Shown here one piece after another: positions 24,543 through 33,943 of a stretch of DNA of 64,000 nucleotides. The translations under genes and the position numbers were made by a program. The stretch's first letter is position 1; every line of letters starts with the position of its first letter. Source of the stretch: Pseudonocardia alni (GTDB lineage Bacteria; Actinomycetota; Actinomycetes; Mycobacteriales; Pseudonocardiaceae); contig NZ_PHUJ01000003.1 in assembly GCF_002813375.1 (NCBI RefSeq), positions 4,278,001 through 4,342,000 of the forward strand. Reading direction: 5' to 3'. The notes under the pieces were generated by a model. It worked only from the letters and a program-made list of their open reading frames with translations, was not told the origin of the DNA and made no database searches.

Positions 24543-26717
24543 GTGGAGGACTCGCTGCGCACATGCGCCCTGCAGGGGTGCGACGCACCGTTGGAGCCCA
24601 CGGGGGACGTGTCCGGCGACCGTCCACAGCGGCGCTACTGCTCCGCCGCCCACCGGCTGGCGGCCCGCCAGGTCCGCCGGGCCGCGGCACAGGCGGCGGG
24701 GGACCAGCGGCTCGCCGACACGCTGCCGTGGCTGCGTGAGCCCGAGGCCGTCGAGGCCGACGAGCGCGTGGAGCCCGCCCGGCGGGGGACGGCGACCCGT
24801 CGTCCCGTCGTGGCGCGGCAGGCCGCGTCGGCGGGCCCGGACCGACCCGGACCGCTGCGTGCCCCGCGCAGCCCGCTGCGGCACCGGCGCACGCTGGCCC
24901 TGATCGGGGCGACGGCCGTGCTCCTCGGCGGGTACGCGCTGACGACCTCGCCGGCGGTGACCGGGGCCCCGGCGCCGCAGGACCGCACCGCCGACCAGTG
25001 GGCCGGGCAGGCCCGGATCGCGCTGGCGGCGCTCGACGACGAGCTCGGGACACTCAACGCGAGCGAACGGACCTGGCAGGCGTCCGCGCACGAGTCGGAC
25101 CGCACCCCGGCCGCTGTCGCGAAGCTGCAGCAGCAGCGCGACACCCTGCTCCAGCAGCGCGCCGCCCTGCAGTCGCAGCTGCAGGTCTACACGTCCCGGC
25201 AGGACGCCGTGGACGCGCTGGCCGCCGCCGAGCAGCAGCTCGCCGAGATGGACCGGATCGTCGCCGACCTGCCGCCGGCCACCCGCCGGACTCCCGACCA
25301 GATGGCCGCGGCCGCGTCGCTGGAGGAGCAGCGCGACCTGCGCGCCCGCAACCGCGACGCCTGCGCGGAGCGGCTGGCCGCCATCGACGACGGCATCGAC
25401 CGGGCCCGCACCGCCCCGCTGCCCGGCGACGGCGACGAGACCGAGAAGGTCTCCGACGACGTGCTGGCCCTCGCCCGCGGCGAGGACCCCGCCACCCCGG
25501 AGCCGTCCGGGGTGCGCCGCAACCCCGAGGTACTGGCCGGGGGCCGGGAGACCGCCGGGGACCGCGAGCGCGACGACGTCGGCACCAGTGGCCCGCCGGA
25601 CCCGCGGGGCCCGCTGGACGAGACCCGGCCGCGGGCCGAGGGGCCGGAGGGCGCCTCGGCCCGCGGCCCGGGCAGCACGCCCGGCCGTGACGCAGGCCCG
25701 GGGGAGAAGCTGGGTGGTGCCGTGTCCGGTGCCGCCGACGGCGTCGCCGGCCTGACCGGTGGCGAGCCGGGCCCCGGGGACGGCGCGGGCTCCGGTGCGG
25801 GTCCGGGTGCGGGTTCGGGCGCCGCGAAGAAGGCCGATCGGCCCGAGGTCGTACCGGCGTCGTCCGAGGGGCCGGTCAAGAAGGTCGGAAACGGCGTCGG
25901 CGAGGCCGCGCAGGGCGTCGGGGACACCGCCGAATCGCTGGGCCGGGGTGTCGACGACGTCGCGGGCGGGCTGACCGGGAAGAAGTCCGGCTCGGGTTCC
26001 GGCGGCTCGGACACCGGGTCCTCCGGGTCCTCCGGCTCCTCCGGTCCGTCCGACGGGACCCCCGCCCGGTCCGCCCCCGCGCCACGGAAGGACCCCGCGC
26101 CGCGGGAGGAGCCCGCGCCGCGCGCGGCCGCGTCCCCTGCGAGCCCGCCCGCGTCGACCGCCCCGGCGGAGAGCTCCGGCACGGAGCGCTCCGGCTCGGG
26201 AGCGCAGGGGTCCGGCGGGAGCCGCGGTTCCGGCGGCATCGTCAGCGCCGTGGCCGGGTCCTACGTCGAGTCCGCCATGGGGCGGGAGGCGGCGGCGCCG
26301 GTGCTGGCGGAGGCCGACCGGCAGGCGGCGGAGCAGATGGCCGAGCGCAGCGGGTCCTCCGGGGCCCGGCCCGGCGGCTCGTCCGGCTCCTCCGACGGCT
26401 CGGGATCGGACTCGCGGTCCTCCGGCTCCCGCTCCTCCGGATCGGACTCCGACTCCGGATCCTCGGGGTCGCGGTCGTCCCGGTCCTCGGACTCCGGTTC
26501 GTCCGCCCGGTCGTCGGACCCGGGCTCGTCGTCGTCCCGGTCGTCCGGCTCGGGCTCCTCGTCCTCCTCCGACTCGGGGTCGTCGGACTCGGGGTCGTCG
26601 GACTCGGGGTCGTCGCGGAGCAGCAGCTCGGACGACTCCCGCTCCTCGTCCTCGGACTCCGGCTCGCGGTCGTCGGGGTCGGACTCGGACCAGGGCGGCG
26701 GCAGCTCCTGGTACTGA
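24543..26717 (+). CDS. zinc-ribbon, membrane, coiled-coil protein with Ser-Asp repeat tail
   Basis: A 724-residue protein from GTG 24543 (GGAGG 7 nt upstream). Residues 8-45 hold CALQGCDAP and RRYCSAAHRLAARQ, a compact Cys/His zinc-ribbon-like segment. A membrane helix follows (TLALIGATAVLLGGYALTT, about residues 117-135). Next comes a coiled coil rich in Gln and Leu (about 190-255), a Pro/Gly/Glu-rich linker, and from about residue 610 a repetitive Ser-Asp/Ser-Gly region (SDSGSSDSGSSDSG and similar) ending in GGGSSWY. The architecture suggests a cytoplasmic head, one membrane pass and a long outward stalk, like SD-repeat wall proteins, but no LPxTG signal is present. The function is unknown. 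Confidence 0.7.
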   Translation: MEDSLRTCALQGCDAPLEPTGDVSGDRPQRRYCSAAHRLAARQVRRAAAQAAGDQRLADTLPWLREPEAVEADERVEPARRGTATRRPVVARQAASAGPDRPGPLRAPRSPLRHRRTLALIGATAVLLGGYALTTSPAVTGAPAPQDRTADQWAGQARIALAALDDELGTLNASERTWQASAHESDRTPAAVAKLQQQRDTLLQQRAALQSQLQVYTSRQDAVDALAAAEQQLAEMDRIVADLPPATRRTPDQMAAAASLEEQRDLRARNRDACAERLAAIDDGIDRARTAPLPGDGDETEKVSDDVLALARGEDPATPEPSGVRRNPEVLAGGRETAGDRERDDVGTSGPPDPRGPLDETRPRAEGPEGASARGPGSTPGRDAGPGEKLGGAVSGAADGVAGLTGGEPGPGDGAGSGAGPGAGSGAAKKADRPEVVPASSEGPVKKVGNGVGEAAQGVGDTAESLGRGVDDVAGGLTGKKSGSGSGGSDTGSSGSSGSSGPSDGTPARSAPAPRKDPAPREEPAPRAAASPASPPASTAPAESSGTERSGSGAQGSGGSRGSGGIVSAVAGSYVESAMGREAAAPVLAEADRQAAEQMAERSGSSGARPGGSSGSSDGSGSDSRSSGSRSSGSDSDSGSSGSRSSRSSDSGSSARSSDPGSSSSRSSGSGSSSSSDSGSSDSGSSDSGSSRSSSSDDSRSSSSDSGSRSSGSDSDQGGGSSWY

Positions 26718-26907
26718 CGGGGCCGCCCGCGGCCGGCTCGTACGGAGCCGTCCACCCGGGGGCCGTGGGGAGCGCACCCGCGCGCGGCCCGGTAGCTGCT
26801 CCACCGGCCCCGATCGGTCCACCGTTCACCCGATCGGTCGTGGCGCGTCGCGCGGTTCGGGCGTGGCGCGACGATCGCGGGCCGATGACGCGGGTACCGT
26901 CCCCGCT

Positions 26908-27735
26908 GTGACCGCTGCCCGCACGCTCGCCACCGCGCCGGCCGCGAGCGTCCTGCCCGAGCACGTCCGCACCGCCTTCGGCGTGCGCGAGACGTCCCCC
27001 CGTCCCGTCGTGTGGGCGGGCCAGCGGGCCTGGCAGTGCGGCGACGTGCTGCTGCGGCCGGTGTCCGACCACGTCGTCGCCGCCTGGTCGGCGACGGTCC
27101 TGGAGAACCTCGAGGTCGACGGCGTCCGCCTCGCCCGCCCCGTCCGCAGCTCGGACGGCCGGTGGGTCGTGGGCGGCTGGGCCGCGTCCCGGCACGTGCC
27201 CGGCGTCCCCGAGCCGCGGCACGACGAGGTCGTCGCCGCGTCGCTGCGGCTGCACGCCGCCACCGCGACCGTGCTGCGCCCGCGCCTGCTCGACGACCGC
27301 GACGACCTGCTGTCCCGGTCCGCGGCCGCTGCGTTCGGCGAGCGCCGCCTGGACCTGCACCCCGAGACCGGCGGCCGGCTGTTCGCCGAGCTCGCCGCGC
27401 ACCGCCGCACGATCCGGCTCACCCCGCAGGTCGTGCACGGCGAGCTGTTCGGCGCCATGCTGTTCGACCCGACGGGGCGGCCCGCGGTGCTCGACCTCGT
27501 GCCGTTCTGGCGGCCCGCGGAGTGGGCGGCGGCGGTCGTCGTCGTCGACGCGGTCGCCTGGGGCGGTGCCGACGAGGAGCTGATCGAGCGCTGGTCGGAG
27601 CTGCCCGAGTGGCCGCAGTCGCTGCTGCGGGCGGTGCTCTACCGGCTGGCCCTGCACGCCCAGCACCCGGACGCGACGACCGAGTCGCTCACCGGGATCG
27701 AGCGGGTCGCGAGCCTGGTCAGCCGCCGGCTCTGA
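26908..27735 (+). CDS. TIGR02569-family kinase-fold protein (Rv3205c-like)
   Basis: A 275-residue protein of the actinobacterial TIGR02569 family, which has an aminoglycoside-phosphotransferase/kinase-like fold. Seen: VLLRPVSDHVVAAWSA, GWAASRHVPG, and the catalytic-loop region VVHGELFGAMLFDP followed by AVLDLVPFWRP. In active APH-type kinases the loop reads HGD...N; here it is HGE and the Asn position is Ala, while the later metal-binding Asp (in LDLVPFW) remains. GTG 26908 has TACCGT 7 nt upstream (leaderless). Next to moeZ in mycobacteria. The reaction is unknown. Confidence 0.8.
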   Translation: MTAARTLATAPAASVLPEHVRTAFGVRETSPRPVVWAGQRAWQCGDVLLRPVSDHVVAAWSATVLENLEVDGVRLARPVRSSDGRWVVGGWAASRHVPGVPEPRHDEVVAASLRLHAATATVLRPRLLDDRDDLLSRSAAAAFGERRLDLHPETGGRLFAELAAHRRTIRLTPQVVHGELFGAMLFDPTGRPAVLDLVPFWRPAEWAAAVVVVDAVAWGGADEELIERWSELPEWPQSLLRAVLYRLALHAQHPDATTESLTGIERVASLVSRRL

Positions 27736-27736
27736 C

Positions 27737-28546
27737 GTGGCCGCTCCCAGCACGCTGCTGCTCACCGGCGCCGCGGGGAACATGGGGACGTTGTTACGTC
27801 CCCGGCTGGCCCGCGACGGCCGGATCCTGCGCCTGCTCGACACCGCGGAGCTGCAGGCCCGTCCCGGCGAGCAGGTCCGCACCGGCTCGGTGACCGACCC
27901 GGACGCGGTCGCCGCCGCGACGGCCGGTGCCGACGCCGTCGTCCACCTCGCCGGGATCAGCGGTGAGGCGGGCTGGGACGACATCCTCGCCGTCAACGTC
28001 GAGGGGACCCGCACCGTGCTCGACGCGGCGGTCGCCGCCGGGGTGCGGACCGTCGTGCTCGCCTCCAGCAACCACGCCGCGGGCTTCCGCACCCGCGACG
28101 ACGGCGTCCCGCTGCCGGCGACCGTCGGGCCCGCCCCGGACACCTACTACGGCTGGTCCAAGCATGCGATGGAGGGGCTGGGCAGGCTCTACCACGAGCG
28201 GTTCGGCCTGACCGTGGTCTCCGCGCGGATCGGCAGCTGCTTCGCGCGGCCGTCGAACGCCCGGATGCTCGCGACCTGGCTGTCCCCGGACGACGCCGCC
28301 CGCCTGGTCGAGGCGGCCGTCGCCCCCGGCACCCGCGGCCACCACGTCGTGTGGGGCGTGTCGGCCAACACCCGTCGCTGGTGGTCGCCGGCGGAGGGCG
28401 CCGCGATCGGCTTCCACCCGCGCGATGACGCCGAGGTCTTCGCCGAGGAGCTCCTCGACGGCGCGGAGCCGGACCCGGCCGACCCGGTGCACCACCGGGT
28501 GGGCGGCGCGTTCTGCGACGCCCCGCTCGGCGTCCCGATGCGCTGA
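27737..28546 (+). CDS. uronate dehydrogenase-like SDR (NAD-dependent epimerase/dehydratase)
   Basis: A 269-residue extended short-chain dehydrogenase. Seen: the NAD motif LLTGAAGNMG at residues 8-17, VVHLAGISGE, SSNHAAGF, the catalytic YxxxK in YYGWSKHAM near residue 138, and RMLATWLSPDDAARLVE, VWGVSANTRRWW. The last two blocks and SSNHA are characteristic of bacterial uronate dehydrogenases, which oxidise glucuronate or galacturonate to the lactone. It starts 1 nt after the preceding gene, so the two are co-transcribed. Assignment to uronate rather than another sugar is an inference. Confidence 0.8.
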   Translation: MAAPSTLLLTGAAGNMGTLLRPRLARDGRILRLLDTAELQARPGEQVRTGSVTDPDAVAAATAGADAVVHLAGISGEAGWDDILAVNVEGTRTVLDAAVAAGVRTVVLASSNHAAGFRTRDDGVPLPATVGPAPDTYYGWSKHAMEGLGRLYHERFGLTVVSARIGSCFARPSNARMLATWLSPDDAARLVEAAVAPGTRGHHVVWGVSANTRRWWSPAEGAAIGFHPRDDAEVFAEELLDGAEPDPADPVHHRVGGAFCDAPLGVPMR

Positions 28547-28570
28547 GGCGGCTCACAGCCGTCGCGACAC

Positions 28571-28605
28571 CCGTGTGAGATAAGCGTTGCGGGGGTGTCA
28601 CACGG
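28571..28605. promoter_or_regulatory. inverted repeat in the narK promoter region
   Basis: CCGTGTGA (28571-28578) and TCACACGG (28598-28605) are perfect inverted arms with a 19-nt spacer. The right arm includes the palindrome GTGTCACAC (28595-28603). TAGCGT near 28633 is a plausible -10 further down, so a regulator bound here would lie upstream of the promoter. It may be an NnaR or other nitrate-control site. Confidence 0.4.
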
Positions 28606-28677
28606 GGCCACCCGTCGGAAACTGGGGCTCCCTAGCGTCGTCGTCGACGTGACCGCCGGCGATCAGGAGACCGATCC

Positions 28678-30051
28678 GTGACCACCACCTCTGCCCCGGG
28701 GCGCCGCATCGGCGGCCGCTGGATCGACCACTGGGACCCCGAGGACGAGGGGTTCTGGCAGCGCACAGGCTCGGCGATCGCCCGTCGCAACCTGTGGCAG
28801 TCGATCTTCTCCGAGCACATCGGCTTCTCGATCTGGACCATCTGGTCGGTCCTGGTGCTGTTCATGGGGCCCGAGTACGGGTTCACCGCGGCGCAGAAGT
28901 TCTTCCTGGTCGCCGTACCCACGCTGGTCGGGTCGATCCTGCGGCTGCCCTACACCTTCGCCGTCGCCCGCTTCGGCGGCCGCAACTGGACGATCTTCGC
29001 GGCGTCGTTGCTGATCGTGCCCACGATCCTGGCGATGGTCGTGCTGGAGCCGGGCGTGTCGTACACGACGCTGCTGGTCGTCGCCGCGGTCGCCGGGGTC
29101 GGCGGCGGCAACTTCGCGTCGTCGATGGCGAACATCAACGCGTTCTTCCCGGAGAAGGAGAAGGGCTGGGCGCTGGGGCTCAACGCCGGCGGCGGCAACC
29201 TCGGCGTGCCGGTCGCACAGCTGCTCGGCCTGCTCGTCATCGCCACCCTCGGCGCGGGCTCCCCGCGGGTGCTGCTGGCGGTCTACCTACCGTTCATCGC
29301 GATCTCGGCGTTCCTGGCGTGGAAGCGGATGGACAACATCGCCGCGATGTCCAACGACACCGGCGCCTTCACCGAGGCCTGCCGCGACCGCCAGACGTGG
29401 ATCATGTCGTTCCTCTACATCGGGACGTTCGGATCGTTCATCGGCTACTCGTTCGCCTTCGGCCTGGTCCTGCAGAACCAGTTCGACCGGACGCCGCTGC
29501 AGGCCGCGGCGGTCACCTTCATCGGCCCGCTCATCGGGTCGCTGATCCGCCCCTACGGCGGCAAGCTCGCCGACCGGTTCGGCGGCGCGATGGTCACCCT
29601 GTGGAACTTCGTCGGCATGGCCGTCGCCACGCTGGTGATCATCTTCGCGTCGGGGATCGAGTCGCTGACGCTGTTCACGATCGGCTTCATCGCCCTGTTC
29701 ACGCTGTCCGGCGTCGGCAACGGGTCGACCTACAAGATGATCCCGGCGATCTTCACCGGGCGGGCGCGCGTCGCGATCGCCGGGGGCGCGGACCGCGGGA
29801 CCTCGTTCGACACCGCGCGACGGCTGTCCGGCGCCGTCATCGGCATCGCCGGTGCGGTCGGCGCGCTGGGCGGGCTGTTCATCAACCTCGCCTTCCGTCA
29901 GTCGTTCATGACGGTGCAGTCCGGCACGCCCGCGTTCTGGGGCTTCCTGGCCTTCTACGTCCTTTGCATCGGTGTCACCTGGGCCGTGTACGTGCGGCCG
30001 CGCCCGGCACCGGCCGGGAGCACCGAGGCCGCCGCGATGGCCCGGGTCTGA
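28678..30051 (+). CDS. narK: nitrate/nitrite transporter, NarK family
   Basis: A 457-residue major facilitator with about 12 hydrophobic segments. The nitrate signatures are visible: VGGGNFASSMANINAFFPEKE near residues 140-162 and ALGLNAGGGNLGVPVAQ near residues 165-185, then GVGNGSTYKMIPAIF in the second half. It imports nitrate (possibly exchanging nitrite). The GTG start has AGGAG about 8 nt upstream. The nitrate reductase begins 3 nt after its stop, so this is the first gene of the assimilation operon. Confidence 0.94.
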   Translation: MTTTSAPGRRIGGRWIDHWDPEDEGFWQRTGSAIARRNLWQSIFSEHIGFSIWTIWSVLVLFMGPEYGFTAAQKFFLVAVPTLVGSILRLPYTFAVARFGGRNWTIFAASLLIVPTILAMVVLEPGVSYTTLLVVAAVAGVGGGNFASSMANINAFFPEKEKGWALGLNAGGGNLGVPVAQLLGLLVIATLGAGSPRVLLAVYLPFIAISAFLAWKRMDNIAAMSNDTGAFTEACRDRQTWIMSFLYIGTFGSFIGYSFAFGLVLQNQFDRTPLQAAAVTFIGPLIGSLIRPYGGKLADRFGGAMVTLWNFVGMAVATLVIIFASGIESLTLFTIGFIALFTLSGVGNGSTYKMIPAIFTGRARVAIAGGADRGTSFDTARRLSGAVIGIAGAVGALGGLFINLAFRQSFMTVQSGTPAFWGFLAFYVLCIGVTWAVYVRPRPAPAGSTEAAAMARV

Positions 30052-30054
30052 GCC

Positions 30055-32200
<2,146 letters not shown>

Positions 32201-32202
<2 letters not shown>

Positions 32203-32244
32203 TCCGCGGCTCGCGCGCGTCGGGACACGCGCGAGCAGCGGATC
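32201..32244 (+). terminator. hairpin at the end of the nitrate reductase gene
   Basis: Starting inside the stop codon, GATCCGCGGCTCGCGCG (with CGT) faces ACGCGCGAGCAGCGGATC across a 6-nt loop. The pairing is nearly perfect, with one mismatch and a 2-nt bulge. It may end or attenuate the narK-nasC transcript. Confidence 0.55.
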
Positions 32245-32290
32245 ACCGCGCGCTCTGCGGATCACCGCGCGCTCTGCGGATCACCGCGCG
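32238..32290 (+). repeat. 19-bp tandem repeat, 2.8 copies
   Basis: Units of GCGGATCACCGCGCGCTCT at 32238-32256 and 32257-32275 are identical, followed by the first 15 bases of a third at 32276-32290. They overlap the right arm of the preceding hairpin. No coding potential. Confidence 0.9.
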
Positions 32291-32321
32291 GGCGGTGGGC
32301 GCCGCCCCCGCTGCGACAGGC

Positions 32322-32395
32322 GCACCTCGCACGGTCCCGCCCCACCTCGCACATCCTGCAGAGGCTGCGAGGTGGGAGGAACCGCTGCGAGGTCC
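32322..32395. repeat. nested inverted repeat with four ACCTCGCA boxes
   Basis: The inner stem CCCACCTCGCA/TGCGAGGTGGG (32341-32351, 32366-32376) is perfect over 11 bp. Outside it, ACCTCGCA (32324-32331) pairs with TGCGAGGT (32386-32393). The sequences between the boxes (CGGTCCCGCCCC and GGGAGGAACCGC) also pair with a few mismatches. The loop contains a small CCT/AGG hairpin. It may be an extragenic palindromic element or a transcription attenuator. Confidence 0.75.
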
Positions 32396-32432
32396 CGGCT
32401 CACGGACGCCGCCCGCCGAGAATGAGGACCTC

Positions 32433-32448
32433 GTAACGCCCGTGCAAC
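32433..32448 (+). promoter_or_regulatory. GlnR-like box upstream of the nasB promoter
   Basis: GTAAC, six bases, then GCAAC fits the actinobacterial GlnR half-site pair GTnAC-n6-GnAAC exactly. It ends about 45 bp before the probable transcription start at the nasB ATG, a position suited to activation. A further GTAAC stands at 32465-32469, but its spacing does not fit a full second pair. Confidence 0.5.
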
Positions 32449-32456
32449 GGCCGGCG

Positions 32457-32485
32457 TTCTGCCCGTAACCCCCCGTTCCTACCGT
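32457..32485 (+). promoter_or_regulatory. leaderless promoter of nasB
   Basis: TACCGT (32480-32485) ends 7 nt before the ATG at 32493; TTCTGC (32457-32462) lies 17 nt upstream as a weak -35. No ribosome site is present, so the mRNA probably begins at or next to the ATG. This suggests a second promoter inside the nitrate cluster. Confidence 0.5.
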
Positions 32486-32492
32486 CGGTGTC

Positions 32493-33932
32493 ATGAGCAG
32501 GCGCGTGGTGGTGATCGGGCACGGCATGGTCGGTGCCCGTTTCGTGGAGGAGGTCCGCCGGCGCGACCCGGACGGCGAGCGGGTGACGCTCACCGTCCTC
32601 GGCGCGGAGTCCCGCCCCGCGTACAACCGGGTGCTGCTGTCCGCCGTGCTCGCCGGCGGGCTGCGGCCCGCCATGGTCACGCTGCCCGTCGTCGACGGCG
32701 TCGACCTGCACACCGGCGTCGCGGCGACCGCGCTCGACCGGACCGCGCGCGTCGTCCACGCCGACGACGGCACCGTCCACCCCTACGACGAGCTGGTCCT
32801 CGCCACCGGCTGCCGCGCCTGGCTGCCGCCGGTCGACGGTCTCGCCGACCCCGGCGCCCCGGAGGTCCCGGCCCCCGGCGTGAGCCTGTTCCGCGACCTC
32901 GACGACTGCGGGCGCATCCTCGACGCGGCCGTGCCGGGCGCGCGGATCGCCGTGGTCGGGGGCGGTCTGCTGGGGGTCGAGGCCGCCCGCGGGCTCGCCG
33001 GACGCGGTGTCGCCGTCACCCTCGTGCACCCGCGCACCCACCTGATGGAGCGCCAGCTCGACGCGGGCGCCGGCGAGGTGCTCGCGACCGCGCTGCGCGG
33101 GCTCGGGGTCGACGTCCGCTGCGGTGTCGGCGCCAAGGCCTGGGACCCCGAGACCGGCCTGGACTGCGACGACGGTTCCCGGATCGCCGCGGACCACGTC
33201 GTCGTCGCCGCCGGGGTGCGCGCGAACACCGGTCTGGCCGCCGACGCCGGGCTCGCGGTCGACCGCGCGGTCCTCGTCGACGACCGCCTCGCCACCGACG
33301 ACGGCCGGGTGCACGCCCTCGGCGACTGCGCGCAGCACGCCGGCGCCCCGGGCGGGCTCGTGCAGTCCGGCTGGGAGCAGGCCGCCGTCCTCGCCGACCT
33401 GCTGACCGGCACCGACCCGGCCGCGCGCTACCGCGGCACCCGCCCGGTCACCCGGCTCAAGGCCCGCGGCATCGACCTCGCCGCCCTCGGCGACCCCACC
33501 GCGGGCGACGAGGAGCTGCGCGTCTCCGACCCCCGCCGCGGCCGCTACGGCGTGCTCGCGCTGCGCGACGACCGCGTCGTCGGGGCCGTCCTCATGGGAC
33601 TCCCCGACGCCGCAGCCATGATCACCGAGCTGTACGACTCCGGCGCCCCCGCTCCCTCCGACCGGCTCGCGCTGCTGCTCGGCCGCGCCCTGCCCGGCGA
33701 GACGTCGCCCGCCACCGACCCGGTCCGGATGCCGGGAAGTGCCGTGGTCTGCCGCTGCAACAGCGTCACCAAGAACGCGCTGGTCACCGCGTGGCGCGCG
33801 GGCGCCCACGACGTCGACGCGCTGTCGCGGCGCACCCGGGCCGCCACCGGCTGCGGGAGCTGCCGCGACGTCGTCTGCGGGATCCGGGACTGGCTGGCCG
33901 ACATCGACCCGCCGCAGGAGAGCGCGGCATGA
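32493..33932 (+). CDS. nasB: FAD/NAD(P)-dependent electron-transfer subunit of nitrate reduction
   Basis: A 479-residue protein resembling the diaphorase half of NirB and B. subtilis NasB. Seen: FAD motif VVVIGHGMVGARF at residues 4-16, LVLATGCRAWLPP, the NAD motif IAVVGGGLLGVEAARGLAG near residue 151, and a C-terminal Bfd-like [2Fe-2S] domain with CRCNSVTKNAL and GCGSCRDVVCG. It probably passes electrons from NAD(P)H to the nitrate reductase. Its stop overlaps an ATG of the nirB frame. The B. subtilis-based name is by analogy. Confidence 0.82.
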   Translation: MSRRVVVIGHGMVGARFVEEVRRRDPDGERVTLTVLGAESRPAYNRVLLSAVLAGGLRPAMVTLPVVDGVDLHTGVAATALDRTARVVHADDGTVHPYDELVLATGCRAWLPPVDGLADPGAPEVPAPGVSLFRDLDDCGRILDAAVPGARIAVVGGGLLGVEAARGLAGRGVAVTLVHPRTHLMERQLDAGAGEVLATALRGLGVDVRCGVGAKAWDPETGLDCDDGSRIAADHVVVAAGVRANTGLAADAGLAVDRAVLVDDRLATDDGRVHALGDCAQHAGAPGGLVQSGWEQAAVLADLLTGTDPAARYRGTRPVTRLKARGIDLAALGDPTAGDEELRVSDPRRGRYGVLALRDDRVVGAVLMGLPDAAAMITELYDSGAPAPSDRLALLLGRALPGETSPATDPVRMPGSAVVCRCNSVTKNALVTAWRAGAHDVDALSRRTRAATGCGSCRDVVCGIRDWLADIDPPQESAA

Positions 33933-33943
33933 AGGAGCAGAGC

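Noticed and set aside
26380..26700. Short-period repeats that could suggest a CRISPR array or tandem satellite
   Set aside because: They are the codon-level repeats of a Ser-Asp coding region in one open frame, without fixed spacers.
28595..28645. GTCAC...GAAAC upstream of narK as a GlnR box
   Set aside because: The gap between the elements is 16 nt instead of 6, and the intermediate element does not match GnAAC.
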